A DNA stretch of 64,000 bases from Pseudomonadota bacterium (GCA_027621915.1 JAQCAD010000002.1:183439-247438); one strand, 5' to 3'. Shown: positions 9,292 to 19,427, counted from the first letter of the stretch. Numbers and translations are program-made. Notes: generated by a model from the letters alone, not told the origin.

Positions 9292-9672
9292 TTAAAGTGC
9301 CAGAATCGCCTCGGCCTCTACATCGGCCCCTTTGGGTAATGAGGCAACGCCAAGCGCGGCGCGCGCCGGGTACGGCTTTGAAAAGTACTCCTCCATCACA
9401 CTGTTGACCGTCGCGAAATTACCAAGGTCAGTAAGGTAAATCGTAAGTTTGACAATCTGATCAAGATTGCCACCGGCCGCCTCGGCCACCGCACGCAGAT
9501 TGTCGAAGACCTGACGTGCGCGAGCCTCAAAATTACCATCGACGATTTCCATGGTCGAAGGGACCAATGGTATCTGTCCTGACATGAATACCAGGTTGCC
9601 GCTCCTGATTGCCTGTGAATACGTTCCGATTGCGGACGGTGCGTCGTCGCTTGTTATTTGCTTTTTGCTCAC
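9292..9672 (-). CDS. ridA: RidA family reactive-intermediate deaminase
   Basis: YjgF/YER057c/UK114-family enzyme expected to hydrolyse reactive enamine/imine intermediates released by PLP enzymes. The 126 residues match the family size and show [20 protein letters not shown], the [10 protein letters not shown] strand, and the terminal [20 protein letters not shown], with the substrate-binding Arg and the late Glu. GTG start overlapping the spoT stop by four bases (GTGA), indicating coupling to spoT. Confidence 0.92.
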   Translation of the reverse strand: MSKKQITSDDAPSAIGTYSQAIRSGNLVFMSGQIPLVPSTMEIVDGNFEARARQVFDNLRAVAEAAGGNLDQIVKLTIYLTDLGNFATVNSVMEEYFSKPYPARAALGVASLPKGADVEAEAILAL

Positions 9673-11852
9673 TTCGTTCTCCGTGATGAGTGTTTTATCG
9701 CGTTGTCGCGACTAACCCGTATGACATTCGGCATTTTTCGTACATTGCGCACGATGCGCGCCAGGTGAACCCGGTTTTTTACCTGCAGCAGGAATCTCAT
9801 AGAGGAGATATCTTCAAGTCGGCTATCAACTGAAACCTCCTCAATATTCGATTCCGAATCCGCAATTACCGCAGCGACCTCAGCAAGGACCCCGGTTTTG
9901 TCTACCGTTTCAACCAGGACCTGGCTGGAAAAGTCTCTTTCTATCTGATCTTCCCAGCTGACCGTCAGCCACTTCTTGGGCTGTTTGCGAAAATTAGTCA
10001 GGTTGCCGCAGGAATTTCGGTGAATGACGACGCCGCGGCCGGTACTTAAGTATCCCATTACATCGTCGCCCGGGATCGGGTAACAGCATTTGCCGTAGCT
10101 GACGACCATGCCTTCCGTGCCTGCTATCACCAGGCTTGCCTTCTTCGACTCGCCACTGTCTTCTTTTTTGCCCAGGAGCAAACGTGCAGTGAGCGGCGCG
10201 AGCCGTTCGCCGAGGCCCAGTTGCTCATAAAGTACGGCAGCATCATCGAGCTCCAGTTCGTCGAGCGCTTCACGCATGCGGACCTTTCCAACCTTTCGAA
10301 CAGACGAGCCCAGATCTTTGAGTGATCGATCAAGCAGGCGCTTGCCGAGATCCGCCGAATCACTCGATCGCATCTTCTTCATGTATTTCTGAATGGCCGT
10401 TCTTGCTTTTGCCGTCGTGACAAAACTGACCCAGTTAGGATTCGGTCTCGCACCGCGCGCGGTAACAATCTCCACCGTCTGGCTGTTCTGCAGCACGGTG
10501 CGTAGCGGAACGAGTGTGCGATCAACCTTGCCTGCTACGCATCGATCGCCGACGTCCGTATGGACTGCATAAGCGAAGTCGACGACCGTCGCCCCTTTCG
10601 GCAGCGGCAGGATGTCGCCCTTTGGCGTGAATACATAGATCTTGTCCGGGAAGAGATCCACTTTGACCGATTCCAGGAATTCTTCGGACGTAGCCGTCCG
10701 CTGAATTTCTTCCAGGCGGGCAAGCCAGTCGCGAGCCCGGCGCTGCGGCGTCGCCGTTGATTTATCGGTGGCCTTGTATTGCCAGTGTGCCGCGACGCCC
10801 GATTCGGCGACCCGATCCATATCGACAGTTCGAACCTGTACCTCCATCGGCAGACCATTCGGTCCGAACAATGTTGTATGCAGTGACTGGTAACCGTTGA
10901 CACGGGGTATCGCGATGTAATCCTTGAAACGGCCGGGCATCGGTTTGTACAGGCCATGCACAATGCCGAGAACGCGGTAGCACGCATTTACATCGGCGAC
11001 GATGACCCGGAACCCATAAACATCGACAACATTACTCAGAATGCGTTTCTTGCCGGCCATCTTCTTGTAGATGCTGTAAAGGTGTTTTTCTCTGCCACGT
11101 ACGTCACCGTCTATCCCTTCTTCGCGCATCACTTTTAGCATTCGCTCTGAAATTTTCTTGACGATCTGGCGTTGACTACCCTTGCTGCGATTTAACGCGC
11201 GCTGGAGAACCGAGTACCGGAACGGATAGAGATAGCGAAATCCGAGGTCCTCAAGAGCGACTTTCATATGGTTAATGCCAAGCCGATTGGCGATTGGCGC
11301 ATATATCTCGAGCGTTTCCCGCGCAATGCGCGCCTGCTTCTCGCGCGGCATCGCATTGAGGGTCTCCATGTTATGCAGCCGGTCGGCAAGTTTGACGAGA
11401 ATAACGCGGATATCCTCGATCATGGCCAGCATCATCTTGCGAAAGCTTTCTGCCTGGGCCTCGGCCCGGGTTGTGAACTGAATCTGGTCGAGCTTGCTCA
11501 CGCCATCGACTAACGAGGCGACTTCACCGCCGAAAAGTTCCTCAATTTTGGAAAGGGGCGTTCCGGTGTCTTCAACGACATCGTGCAGCAGGGCTGCGAT
11601 GATCGTCTGTGGATCCAGGTGCATGTCGGCGAGCATGGTCGCGACTGCGATCGGGTGAGAGATATAGGGTTGGCCGGACAGCCTGGTCTGGCCTTCATGC
11701 GCCAATGCGCCGAACTCGTATGCTTTTAGAACCAGCTCAACCTGTTCGGCGGGCGCGTAGGCCTCAATCGTTTCGAGAAGCTGCTTAAGCTCCTTGCTGC
11801 GCCTTGGGGACGCACCTGGAAATCTGGCAAGTAAGGTGGCGGCGTAATCCAT
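9669..11852 (-). CDS. spoT: Bifunctional (p)ppGpp synthetase/hydrolase
   Basis: Stringent-response enzyme of the RelA/SpoT family. In order: HD hydrolase domain with intact metal motif HDVVEDTG (about residues 89-96) and [11 protein letters not shown]; synthetase domain with [12 protein letters not shown] and [17 protein letters not shown] domain ([31 protein letters not shown]); a zinc/helical segment with [13 protein letters not shown]; and a C-terminal ACT domain. The intact HD site argues for hydrolase activity, so SpoT/Rel rather than a RelA-type synthetase. 727 residues, ATG start, between rpoZ and ridA. A small GC hairpin (11872-11888) sits upstream in the gap to rpoZ. Confidence 0.95.
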   Translation of the reverse strand: MDYAATLLARFPGASPRRSKELKQLLETIEAYAPAEQVELVLKAYEFGALAHEGQTRLSGQPYISHPIAVATMLADMHLDPQTIIAALLHDVVEDTGTPLSKIEELFGGEVASLVDGVSKLDQIQFTTRAEAQAESFRKMMLAMIEDIRVILVKLADRLHNMETLNAMPREKQARIARETLEIYAPIANRLGINHMKVALEDLGFRYLYPFRYSVLQRALNRSKGSQRQIVKKISERMLKVMREEGIDGDVRGREKHLYSIYKKMAGKKRILSNVVDVYGFRVIVADVNACYRVLGIVHGLYKPMPGRFKDYIAIPRVNGYQSLHTTLFGPNGLPMEVQVRTVDMDRVAESGVAAHWQYKATDKSTATPQRRARDWLARLEEIQRTATSEEFLESVKVDLFPDKIYVFTPKGDILPLPKGATVVDFAYAVHTDVGDRCVAGKVDRTLVPLRTVLQNSQTVEIVTARGARPNPNWVSFVTTAKARTAIQKYMKKMRSSDSADLGKRLLDRSLKDLGSSVRKVGKVRMREALDELELDDAAVLYEQLGLGERLAPLTARLLLGKKEDSGESKKASLVIAGTEGMVVSYGKCCYPIPGDDVMGYLSTGRGVVIHRNSCGNLTNFRKQPKKWLTVSWEDQIERDFSSQVLVETVDKTGVLAEVAAVIADSESNIEEVSVDSRLEDISSMRFLLQVKNRVHLARIVRNVRKMPNVIRVSRDNAIKHSSRRTK

Positions 11853-11999
11853 GGCACATCATAGCTCGTCGCCGGGCAATCCGCCCGGAGCGTAAATTGC
11901 GCGCAACTGATCGGCGCCGAATGATCACAGGTACGCCGACAGCAAGTTGCCCAAAAGTTAAGTCGTTTCCGGCCGCCTGAGCGTGCTTCGATCGCGGGT

Positions 12000-12281
12000 T
12001 TAGTCGCCTATGGAGATGCCGCGCATCGGCATCAATTCATCAAGGGACTCGGGCTGCATGAATTCTGCAGTGGATGGCTGATCGATCTCTTCAAGAATCG
12101 AAGGTGTGATGTGCCCAGCAGCAATCTCCCGCAATGCGATCACGGTTGGTTTGTCGTTCGAAAGCTCAACCAGGGCGTCGGCACCGTGAGCGACCCGACG
12201 GGCGCGCTTCGCGGCGACAAGCACCATTTCAAAAATATTGTCTATATTTTCAAGACAATCTTCGACCGTAATTCTGGCCAT
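12000..12281 (-). CDS. rpoZ: RNA polymerase omega subunit
   Basis: Small subunit that aids assembly of beta-prime and forms part of a ppGpp site in proteobacteria. The true start is the ATG ending at 12281 ([20 protein letters not shown]), with a GGAG ribosome site; the frame is open a little upstream but that stretch is not omega-like. 93 residues, with [32 protein letters not shown] matching the family core. It lies between gmk and spoT, which places the ppGpp enzyme and a ppGpp-responsive subunit in one transcript. Confidence 0.97.
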   Translation of the reverse strand: MARITVEDCLENIDNIFEMVLVAAKRARRVAHGADALVELSNDKPTVIALREIAAGHITPSILEEIDQPSTAEFMQPESLDELMPMRGISIGD

Positions 12282-12356
12282 GTAATACCTACTCCAATAC
12301 CTGCCCTGAGGCACTATGCAAAAAACGAGGCCGGCGAGTTTATCCCAATATTCGAC

Positions 12357-12974
12357 CTAAACCAGTATCTTTTTTACCCGGGCCCTGAGATTTGGCGCCC
12401 TGATGTCGTTTGGTTCGCCCTCGCCGGCCAGGATCGCCTCCAGTTCATTCACTGCCTCATCCTTACTTTCATTTATGATGATGTAGTCGAATTCGTCCCA
12501 ATGCGACATATCGCCCAGCGCGTCTGCCAGTCGCCTGGCGATGACCGGGTCGCTATCGGTTTGGCGGCCGCGCAGTCGCTTTTCCAGCTCCGGGACAGAG
12601 GGCGGCAGGACGAATATCGTCACGCATTCGGGCATTGACTGACGAACCTGTTGTGCGCCCTGCCAGTCGATTTCCAGAATGACGTTGTCGCCACTCGCGA
12701 GGTGAGCATCTACCTGGGAGCGGCTGGTCCCATAGTGGTTATCGAAAACGACGGCCGACTCGAGCAACTCACCCTGTTCCTTCAAATCGAGAAACTGGTC
12801 GCGATCGACGAAAAAATAGTCGCGGCCGTGCTCCTCCGTTTCCCGTGGTTGCCTGGTCGTATATGAAATGGAAAATCGCAAACGCGGGTTTCGTTGCACC
12901 AGCGCTTTGACCAGGGTTGTCTTACCTGCACCGGAGGGCGCAGCGATTACGAATAATTTACCGGGCGCGCTCAA
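12357..12974 (-). CDS. gmk: Guanylate kinase
   Basis: Phosphorylates GMP to GDP, feeding GTP and (p)ppGpp pools. 205 residues, normal for the family. P-loop APSGAGKTTLVKAL (about residues 13-26), the GMP-binding SYTTRQPRETEEHGRDYFFV, and the lid segment are all present. The best start is TTG at 12974 because an in-frame stop lies only four codons upstream and the P-loop begins 12 residues downstream; an AGGT site precedes it. Only five bases separate it from the end of yicC. Confidence 0.96.
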   Translation of the reverse strand: MSAPGKLFVIAAPSGAGKTTLVKALVQRNPRLRFSISYTTRQPRETEEHGRDYFFVDRDQFLDLKEQGELLESAVVFDNHYGTSRSQVDAHLASGDNVILEIDWQGAQQVRQSMPECVTIFVLPPSVPELEKRLRGRQTDSDPVIARRLADALGDMSHWDEFDYIIINESKDEAVNELEAILAGEGEPNDIRAPNLRARVKKILV

Positions 12975-12979
12975 TCGAC

Positions 12980-13846
12980 CTACTCAATGTTTTGAATCTG
13001 TTCGCGCATCTGCTCAATCAGGACCTTGAGGTCGACAGCAGCGCTGGTGGTTTCGGTGTCCGCCGATTTCGAACCGAGCGTATTCGCTTCCCGATTGAGT
13101 TCCTGCATCAAAAAATCCAGTCGCCGGCCGACAGGTTCGTTCTTGTGAAGGGCCGCTGACACTTCGCTGACGTGACTCTCCAGTCGATCGAGCTCCTCAT
13201 CGACATCCAGTTTCTGTGCGATCAATGCAAGCTCGGTCTCAAGACGGGCAGGGTCGGCGTCAATATCCAGTTTGTCGATGCGCTCCTTTTGCTTGACTCT
13301 CACGGCCGCAAGCACTTCGGGCATACGTCGCCGCACTTCTCCGGCAATAATCGAGACTTCACCAAGGCGGGTCGTCAGCATTTCAACAATGCGAGCGCCT
13401 TCGCTTGCACGCATTACACGGATGGCCCCCAGCGCCTGGTCGAGCAGCGAGCTGGCCTGCGCGAACAAGGGTTCCGTGTCGATCTCCGGTTCCGCGACAA
13501 CGCCCGGCCACCGGAGTATGTCCACAGGGTCAACCGGGTTTGTTTCTGGCACCAGTCGCGTGATATCGCCAATTCGTACGCCGATCTGTTTAACGAGGCT
13601 TTCATTGAGCGTGAGCTCAGGCGAGGCGGTCGCCGATCGCCGCAGATGTATGGAGCATTCCACTTTGCCTCGATTGAGCGTCTCGCCTATTGTGTTTCGC
13701 AGGTCGATTTCCTTGGGTCGCAGCTCATCAGGCAAACGAAACTGCACATCAAGGTAGCGGTGATTGACGGTCCGTATCTCGCACGTCAGTGTGCCGAATG
13801 GCGTCTCGGTTACTGCTCGGGCGAAGCCGGTCATACTGCTCAACAT
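12980..13846 (-). CDS. yicC: YicC family endoribonuclease
   Basis: YicC/YloC-family RNase; E. coli YicC has been linked to decay of the RyhB small RNA. I place the start at the ATG ending at 13846 (MLSSMTGFARA) because AAGGA lies eight bases upstream; a TTG two codons earlier is less likely. 288 residues with the family N-terminus SSMTGFARAV, the VNHRYLDVQFRLPDELR strand, and the conserved C-terminus GRRLDFLMQELNREANTLGSKSAD. First gene of the gmk cluster; divergent from the phosphatase gene, with rph close by as in other gammaproteobacteria. Confidence 0.94.
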   Translation of the reverse strand: MLSSMTGFARAVTETPFGTLTCEIRTVNHRYLDVQFRLPDELRPKEIDLRNTIGETLNRGKVECSIHLRRSATASPELTLNESLVKQIGVRIGDITRLVPETNPVDPVDILRWPGVVAEPEIDTEPLFAQASSLLDQALGAIRVMRASEGARIVEMLTTRLGEVSIIAGEVRRRMPEVLAAVRVKQKERIDKLDIDADPARLETELALIAQKLDVDEELDRLESHVSEVSAALHKNEPVGRRLDFLMQELNREANTLGSKSADTETTSAAVDLKVLIEQMREQIQNIE

Positions 13847-14040
13847 GAACAATTCCTTTTCGGATATCTCCGGGAACGACGTAGGATAACGGTGCGCCGA
13901 TCACAGACTTAAGGTTAAGGGTCGCGCGATACTGCACGAATTAGTCCGTTTTGAGAATGTGTACGTTTTGCTTGTGAACGCATTTATTCTAAGCTGGCCG
14001 GCCGACGCCGACCAGCGCTTGAGGCCAGATCGCTCTAAAA

Positions 14041-14787
14041 ATGAAAATCGAGTACGCAAAAGTCTCCGCCGTCGGAGATCGACAGGACAACCAGGATCGT
14101 GCAGCAATCGTAGTTGCCGCCGACGCTGCCATCATGCTCGTGTTTGATGGCATGGGGGGTCACTCTGATGGCGCTCAGGCGGCCGAAGTTGGCATGAAGG
14201 TGGTGCAGGACCTGTTTACCAAATCCTCGTTGCCAATATTCGATCCGCAGGGCTTTCTGTATATGGCGCTGGCCAGGGCGCACGACGAAGTCGTGAAAAT
14301 CGGTGTCGACCTCGCAGTAGATTTCAGGCCCCGCGCGACATGCGCCGTCTGCCTGGTTCAGGAAAACGGAACCTGGTGGGCCCACATCGGCGATAGCAGG
14401 ATTTATCAGCTGCGAAAGAGTCGTCTTGTTGCCCGGTCGCGGGACCACAGCCATGTTGAGGTTCTGATACAGGAGGGCGCCATTAGTGAGGAGGAGGCCC
14501 TGAATCACCCGATGCGAAACTTCGTTGAGTGCTGTATCGGCGGCGATGCCCCGGTTCCGGATATGAGCATTACGCGCAAGAAACCACTGCTACCGGGTGA
14601 CGTCCTGCTTGCCTGCTCGGACGGGCTCTGGTCGGGCATGAATGACGATGAAATCGCTGAGGTAGCGACTCGAACCACGATGACCCTCGCGGAAAACCTC
14701 AAATCGCTTAGCATGAAAGCGCTCAAAATGAACTCGCCTTATAGCGATAACACAACAGCCACGGCCCTGCTTTGGCTCGGCGAGTAA
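14041..14787 (+). CDS. PP2C family serine/threonine protein phosphatase
   Basis: Metal-dependent protein phosphatase of 248 residues, cytoplasmic (no signal or membrane span). The PPM motif set is complete: GDRQDNQDRAAIV near residue 15, LVFDGMGGHSDG near 35 (metal-binding Asp), WAHIGDSRIYQL, LACSDGLWSGMNDDEI near 190, and YSDNTTATALL at the end. The substrate is unknown; no Ser/Thr kinase gene is visible in the window. Divergent from yicC and 57 bases upstream of rph. ATG start, weak ribosome site. Confidence 0.92.
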   Translation: MKIEYAKVSAVGDRQDNQDRAAIVVAADAAIMLVFDGMGGHSDGAQAAEVGMKVVQDLFTKSSLPIFDPQGFLYMALARAHDEVVKIGVDLAVDFRPRATCAVCLVQENGTWWAHIGDSRIYQLRKSRLVARSRDHSHVEVLIQEGAISEEEALNHPMRNFVECCIGGDAPVPDMSITRKKPLLPGDVLLACSDGLWSGMNDDEIAEVATRTTMTLAENLKSLSMKALKMNSPYSDNTTATALLWLGE

Positions 14788-14844
14788 AATCCCCGCTTCC
14801 TTCCGGCATCAACTAAAATCTGCTTTAAACCAATGGAGAATTTC

Positions 14845-15567
14845 ATGCGACCGAGTGGCCGTGCGCCCGACGAATTGAGACCGGTACGATTTATCACTGA
14901 CTATACAAGGCACGCCGCAGCCAGCGTGTTGGCGGAATTCGGTGATACCCGGGTGCTCTGCACCGCCAGCGTTGATAATCGCGTGCCCCCGTGGTTGCGC
15001 GGCGGCGGCAAAGGCTGGGTGACCGGCGAGTACGGCATGTTACCCGGCTCGACCAATACACGGTCGGACAGGGAGGCCGCACGCGGCAAACAATCCGGAC
15101 GCACCCAGGAAATCCAGCGGCTGATTGGACGATCGCTTCGCGCGGCAACAGATTTAAAGGCGTTGGGCGAAAGGACAGTAACACTTGACTGCGATGTCCT
15201 GCAGGCCGACGGTGGTACACGCACAGCGGCGATCAGCGGTGCTTACGTTGCGCTGCAAATCGCGATGAACCGATTGTGCAGAAGCGGCGAGCTGAAGAAT
15301 CATCCGATTCATGGCCAGATTGCCGCAGTTTCCGTCGGCATTTATCGCGGAACGCCGGTTCTTGATCTCGATTACGATGAAGACTCCCGCGCGGAGACTG
15401 ACATGAATGTTGTGATGAATGATGCAGGACGATTTGTCGAAGTGCAGGGGACGGCCGAGGGCCACGCCTTCAATCGGGACGAATTCGACGCACTGCTGCA
15501 GCTGGCCGGCAAGGGCGTCGATGAGATCCTGCAGCTGCAGGTCGCCGCAATCGAATCGGTCAGATAG
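14845..15567 (+). CDS. rph: Ribonuclease PH
   Basis: Phosphate-dependent 3'-5' exoribonuclease that trims tRNA 3' ends. The start is the ATG at 14845 ([14 protein letters not shown], the family N-terminus), with GGAG seven bases upstream; an ATG four codons earlier is too close to that site. 240 residues, with [17 protein letters not shown] and the phosphate-binding [20 protein letters not shown], then [20 protein letters not shown] carrying the catalytic Asp pair. Ten bases before the likely rdgB start, so probably cotranscribed with it. Confidence 0.97.
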   Translation: MRPSGRAPDELRPVRFITDYTRHAAASVLAEFGDTRVLCTASVDNRVPPWLRGGGKGWVTGEYGMLPGSTNTRSDREAARGKQSGRTQEIQRLIGRSLRAATDLKALGERTVTLDCDVLQADGGTRTAAISGAYVALQIAMNRLCRSGELKNHPIHGQIAAVSVGIYRGTPVLDLDYDEDSRAETDMNVVMNDAGRFVEVQGTAEGHAFNRDEFDALLQLAGKGVDEILQLQVAAIESVR

Positions 15568-15577
15568 AGAATTTACC

Positions 15578-16192
15578 TTGGTCCCGATCAGGAAAGTGGT
15601 CCTGGCGAGTGGCAACGCCGGAAAAATTCGTGAGATTACAGACCTGTTTTGCGATCTCGGTATCGAAGTAGTGACCATGGCGCAGCTTGGAATCGATTCG
15701 CCAGAGGAAACCGGTGAAACCTTCGTCGAAAATGCGCTGCTTAAAGCGCGCCATGTGGCAACCAGGACCGGGCTTCCTGCAGTAGCTGATGATTCCGGCA
15801 TTGTGGTCGATGCCCTGGATGGTCGGCCGGGCGTTCATTCCGCCCGCTACGCCGGTGAGAACGCTAGCGACGAGCAGAACGTACAAAGATTGCTCGACGA
15901 AATGAACAATGTACCGGACGAGGATCGCGGTGGCGGCTTTCATTGTGCGGCCGTGCTGGCGTTTCCTGATAATGAAATTGAGCCTCTTGTGGCGGAGGCG
16001 GTATGGCGCGGCCGGATTTTGCGTCAGCGATCCGGCCACGGCGGTTTTGGTTACGACCCCGTTTTCCTTGACGTGAGCGCGAACAAAACCGGCGCCGAAA
16101 TGAGCCGCGACGAAAAAAATGTGATCAGCCACCGTGGCCAGGCGTTTCGTCAACTCAAGCGCCTTGTGCGCGAACGATGCCGGATAGAATAG
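15578..16192 (+). CDS. rdgB: dITP/XTP pyrophosphatase (HAM1/RdgB)
   Basis: House-cleaning enzyme that hydrolyses dITP, ITP and XTP to keep deaminated purines out of DNA and RNA. Core motifs: VVLASGNAGKIREI (N-terminal), DDSGIVVDALDGRPGVHSARYAG, GHGGFGYDPVF and SHRGQAFRQL. The frame is open far upstream inside rph, but family length (about 200 residues) points to the TTG at 15578 (204 residues); a GTG at 15596 is the alternative. It overlaps the start of hemW by 16 bases. Confidence 0.94.
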   Translation: MVPIRKVVLASGNAGKIREITDLFCDLGIEVVTMAQLGIDSPEETGETFVENALLKARHVATRTGLPAVADDSGIVVDALDGRPGVHSARYAGENASDEQNVQRLLDEMNNVPDEDRGGGFHCAAVLAFPDNEIEPLVAEAVWRGRILRQRSGHGGFGYDPVFLDVSANKTGAEMSRDEKNVISHRGQAFRQLKRLVRERCRIE

Positions 16193-17343
16193 ACGTGAAG
16201 CAGCCGCCGCTTTCTCTCTACGTGCATTTTCCATGGTGTGTAAGGAAGTGTCCGTACTGCGATTTCAATTCGCACCGGGCAGGCGAAAACCCGCCACGCG
16301 ATCGTTATGTCGCCGCACTATCGGTCGACCTCGAGCGTGAAGGGCAGCGATCGGGTGGACGGCAGGTTGCCACAATCTTTCTCGGGGGCGGTACGCCGAG
16401 CTTCTTTACTCCTGATGAAATCGCAGAAGTCATCGAGGCTGCGACAAAACACCTGCTTGTGAGTCCTGACTGCGAAATCACGATGGAGGCGAATCCTGGG
16501 ACGATCGAGCGCGGCAGTCTCGCCGCTTATCGCAAGGCAGGGGTGACGAGACTGTCAATCGGGGCGCAAAGCTTTGATGCAAACATGCTCAAAGTCCTGG
16601 GTCGTATTCATGATCCGGATGACATTCGGTCAGCCTATGAGGAGGCCTGCGCCGCGGGTTTTGCCAGCATCAATATTGACCTGATGTTCGCGCTGCCGGG
16701 GCAGGACCTGGCTGGCGCGGTCGACGATGTCAACAGTGTGCTGATGCTGGCGCCACCACATATCTCCTACTACCAGCTGACGCTTGAGCCAAACACCGTT
16801 TTTTACAAACGCCCGCCTGACGGAATTCCGGATGATGATCTTGCCTGGGCGATTCAGGAACGATGCCATGATCTGCTGGCGGCATCCGGTTACCTGAAAT
16901 ACGAGATTTCTGCATTCGCCCGCGAGGGCCATCGGTGCAGACACAATCTCAACTACTGGACTTTCGGCGACTATCTCGCCGCCGGTGCCGGCGCACACGG
17001 CAAGGTGACGGATCGCTCGGGCGTCGCAAGGCGTTACCGAAAGTCCGCAAACCCGGTGGCCTACATCGAAGCGGCCCTGAGTGGCCAGTGGCAGGACGCT
17101 GCCGCCGAGATAGCAGTGGACGATTTGGGATTTGAGTTCATGTTGAACGCACTTCGGCTGTCTGATGGTTTCAGTGAGAGGGATTTTTGTGACCGAACGG
17201 GACTTGATATTGAGTCGATCCGCGAGCCCATTGCAAAAGCCCGGCAGGATGACCTGATCGAGCAGTCAGGCCCCGGTCACTGGCGGCCAACCGAGACGGG
17301 TTTTCGCTTTTTGAATGACCTGCAGGCGCGCTTTCTGCCGTAA
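16177..17343 (+). CDS. hemW: Radical SAM haem chaperone HemW
   Basis: HemW-type protein, related to oxygen-independent coproporphyrinogen oxidase HemN but thought to bind and transfer haem. 388 residues. The radical SAM cluster motif is CVRKCPYCDF (C-x3-C-x2-C, about residues 21-30); HemN proper has an extra Cys directly after it (CxxxCxxCxC), which is absent here. GGGTPSFFTPDEI and the C-terminal HemN_C-like domain follow. The ATG at 16177 lies within rdgB; a GTG at 16195 is an alternative. The rph-rdgB-hemW order is common in gammaproteobacteria. Confidence 0.93.
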   Translation: MPDRIDVKQPPLSLYVHFPWCVRKCPYCDFNSHRAGENPPRDRYVAALSVDLEREGQRSGGRQVATIFLGGGTPSFFTPDEIAEVIEAATKHLLVSPDCEITMEANPGTIERGSLAAYRKAGVTRLSIGAQSFDANMLKVLGRIHDPDDIRSAYEEACAAGFASINIDLMFALPGQDLAGAVDDVNSVLMLAPPHISYYQLTLEPNTVFYKRPPDGIPDDDLAWAIQERCHDLLAASGYLKYEISAFAREGHRCRHNLNYWTFGDYLAAGAGAHGKVTDRSGVARRYRKSANPVAYIEAALSGQWQDAAAEIAVDDLGFEFMLNALRLSDGFSERDFCDRTGLDIESIREPIAKARQDDLIEQSGPGHWRPTETGFRFLNDLQARFLP

Positions 17344-17579
17344 GTCGTGCCGGACCCATGGGATGACACGAGGCAAAGACACCATGCGCTTATACACAAG
17401 TTCAGGCGGATGCCTGTTTTTTCCGTGCCATAAGCGCTTAAACTCAGCCGGGTCGTTCACAAACACTTGTAATGCCTTGATATTAAAGATTTTATGAAAT
17501 TGAACACAAAATAGACATTCTAGAAACTCCGCTTTAAAAATCCTCACTTAGCCTATTAGTTCAAATTTGTTCCACAGAG

Positions 17580-17602
17580 TTATCCACAGGATTTGTGGAT
17601 AG
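17580..17602. promoter_or_regulatory. Inverted pair of DnaA-box-like 9-mers
   Basis: TTATCCACA at 17580-17588 matches the strong DnaA-box consensus exactly. Five bases later, TGTGGATAG (17594-17602) is an inverted copy with one mismatch. The eight-base arms TATCCACA/TGTGGATA are a perfect inverted repeat. The AT-rich stretch just upstream makes a DnaA-binding or replication-linked site possible, but the nearby genes are not those usual at a gammaproteobacterial oriC. Confidence 0.5.
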
Positions 17603-17626
17603 TTTTGGCGGCCCAGGGGCGGTTAC

Positions 17627-17655
17627 TTGCGGACGGGATCTCTTCGCTATATCCT
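17627..17655 (+). promoter_or_regulatory. Candidate sigma-70 promoter for rpmE
   Basis: TTGCGG (17627-17632), a 17-base spacer, then TATCCT (17650-17655). The spacing is ideal but each hexamer matches only four of six positions. It lies 43 bases before the rpmE ATG. Confidence 0.3.
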
Positions 17656-17698
17656 ACGCGCCCTTTTTCAAGCGCTTCCACCGTAAGGATCACCTGAA

Positions 17699-17902
17699 AT
17701 GAAAGCCGCGATCCATCCCAATTACAGCGAGATCAAAGTAGTCTGTGGTTGTGGCAACGAATTCACCACCCGGTCTACGTTAGGTGACGACCTCAATATT
17801 GAAGTCTGCTCGGCCTGCCATCCTTTTTATACCGGAAAGCAGAAGATTGTTGATTCCGGTGGTCGGGTTGACAAGTTTCGCCGCAAATACGGTATCGGCT
17901 AG
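17699..17902 (+). CDS. rpmE: 50S ribosomal protein L31 (zinc-binding form)
   Basis: Ribosomal large-subunit protein L31, 67 residues. It carries four Cys expected to bind zinc (VVCGCGNEF and [14 protein letters not shown]-x-C ... C-x2-C), so it is the C-plus form whose paralogue swap is controlled by zinc in other bacteria. The end [11 protein letters not shown] is typical. ATG with AAGGAT upstream. It stands alone between hemW and gltA, with its own leader region. Confidence 0.97.
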   Translation: MKAAIHPNYSEIKVVCGCGNEFTTRSTLGDDLNIEVCSACHPFYTGKQKIVDSGGRVDKFRRKYGIG

Positions 17903-17923
17903 CAGAGCGGCGCGTATTTTTCC

Positions 17924-17940
17924 AAGGCAGGTCCTGCCTT
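17924..17940. terminator. Short palindrome downstream of rpmE
   Basis: AAGGCAGG-T-CCTGCCTT is a perfect palindrome 22 bases after the rpmE stop. It can form a short stem but has no T run, so it may be a weak or factor-dependent terminator, or a protein site. Confidence 0.3.
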
Positions 17941-18093
17941 CGCCAGATTCGTACTTCCCGCGTCCGGTAACATAGAATGTCGCCGGCTGGCGTTTCTCTA
18001 TGCCCGCCATTCGGCCCAACCACGATGGGATCGCCACCAGGTGGTCCGACGAATGAACGCTGACCTCGATGCGAGCCACGGAATGAGGATGCT

Positions 18094-19389
18094 ATGAGCA
18101 AAGATGTATACACGCTAACAAGCCCTGACGGGAAAACGATGGAGCTGCCAGTAAGAAGGGGCACTGTCGGCCCGGACGTGATAGGAATCGGCCGGCTTTT
18201 CGCGGAGCAGGGGGTCTTTACTTACGACCCGGGTTTCATGTCAACCGGCAGTTGCGACAGCAGTATCACCTTTATCGATGGTGATGCCGGTGTACTTATG
18301 TATCGGGGCTACCCGGTAGAACAGCTCGCCAAGCATTCAAATTTCATAGAGGTCGCCTACCTTCTTTTATATGGAGATTTGCCGACCGCTGCAGAATTAC
18401 TGGAGTTTGATACATCGATTCGCAGGCACACCATGCTCAACGAGGGCATGCTGCGATTCTTCAACGGTTTCCGTTACGACGCCCACCCGATGGCGGTGTT
18501 GTCGGCGGTCGTTGGCTCAATGTCCGCTTACTACCATGACACGATGGACATTCATAATCCCGACGCGCGCGAAGTTTTTACACATCGCATCATCGCAAAA
18601 CTGCCGACCATTGCCGCGGCTGCGCACAAGCTAACGGCCGGGCAACCTTACAGATACCCACGCAACGACCTGAATTACACAGAAAACCTTTTGCACATGC
18701 TGTTCGCCGTACCGGCAGAGGACTACGAGATTAATCAGGTCGCCGCCGAGGCGCTGGATCTTCTTTTCATTCTGCACGCTGATCACGAACAGAATTGTTC
18801 GACGTCAACGGTAAGGATGGCGGGCAGCTCCGGCGCAAATCCGTATTCGGCGATCGCAGCAGGCATATCGGCACTTTGGGGGCCGGCACATGGCGGCGCC
18901 AACGAAGCAGTTCTGAAGATGCTCGAAGAAATCGGCGACGCGAAAAACATATCGAAATATGTAGCCAAAGCCAAGGACAAGGATGACTCCTTTCGGTTAA
19001 TGGGTTTTGGTCATCGCGTGTACAAGAACTTCGATCCCCGGGCGACAATAATTCGGGACATGTGCCATAGGGTCCTTGAAAAAATGGGCCGTGTTGACTC
19101 GCCACTGTTCGAACTCGCTCTGAAACTTGAGCAGGTCGCACTGAATGACGAGTATTTCATTGAGAAAAACCTGTATCCCAATGTCGATTTCTATTCCGGC
19201 ATCATCTATCGCGCACTCGGGATCCCGACGTCGATGTTCACTGTGATGTTTGCAATTGGGAGAACCGTAGGCTGGGTTGCGCACTGGCGGGAAATGATTA
19301 CGGACCCGCACGGTCGAATCAGCAGGCCGCGGCAGGTCTATTCGGGCGCGCCACAGCGAGATTACGTTGCCGTTGAAAAACGCGGCTGA
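18094..19389 (+). CDS. gltA: Citrate synthase (type II)
   Basis: Condenses oxaloacetate and acetyl-CoA at the entry to the TCA cycle. At 431 residues it matches the Gram-negative hexameric type II enzyme. Catalytic regions are [29 protein letters not shown] and [16 protein letters not shown] (the two His and the Asp); the N-terminal sheet domain ([15 protein letters not shown]) is present. ATG start with GAGGAT upstream. Followed by a GGGGTCAGAGCCC repeat before the convergent gene. Confidence 0.98.
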   Translation: MSKDVYTLTSPDGKTMELPVRRGTVGPDVIGIGRLFAEQGVFTYDPGFMSTGSCDSSITFIDGDAGVLMYRGYPVEQLAKHSNFIEVAYLLLYGDLPTAAELLEFDTSIRRHTMLNEGMLRFFNGFRYDAHPMAVLSAVVGSMSAYYHDTMDIHNPDAREVFTHRIIAKLPTIAAAAHKLTAGQPYRYPRNDLNYTENLLHMLFAVPAEDYEINQVAAEALDLLFILHADHEQNCSTSTVRMAGSSGANPYSAIAAGISALWGPAHGGANEAVLKMLEEIGDAKNISKYVAKAKDKDDSFRLMGFGHRVYKNFDPRATIIRDMCHRVLEKMGRVDSPLFELALKLEQVALNDEYFIEKNLYPNVDFYSGIIYRALGIPTSMFTVMFAIGRTVGWVAHWREMITDPHGRISRPRQVYSGAPQRDYVAVEKRG

Positions 19390-19399
19390 TGAAAAAGCC

Positions 19400-19414
19400 G
19401 GGGTCAGAGCCCTG
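19400..19414. repeat. Single GGGGTCAGAGCCCTG repeat copy
   Basis: One copy of the repeat core lies in the 38-base gap between the convergent genes gltA and the unknown 212-residue gene. No inverted partner is present. Confidence 0.75.
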
Positions 19415-19427
19415 CTCCAACCCGATT

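Larger units (their letters stand above)
17344..17698. other. hemW-rpmE intergenic region
   Basis: 355 bases with no supportable gene. The middle (about 17455-17570) is AT-rich compared with its surroundings and is followed by a pair of inverted DnaA-box-like sites. The last 75 bases carry the candidate rpmE promoter and an AAGGAT ribosome site. Confidence 0.6.

Noticed and set aside
15419..15577. N-terminal extension of RdgB into rph
   Set aside because: The extra residues are the rph sequence in another frame and exceed the normal length of the family.
17580..17602. Chromosomal origin oriC
   Set aside because: Only two boxes, and none of the genes usual at oriC (dnaA, dnaN, mnmG, rpmH) is near; kept only as a DnaA-box-like pair.
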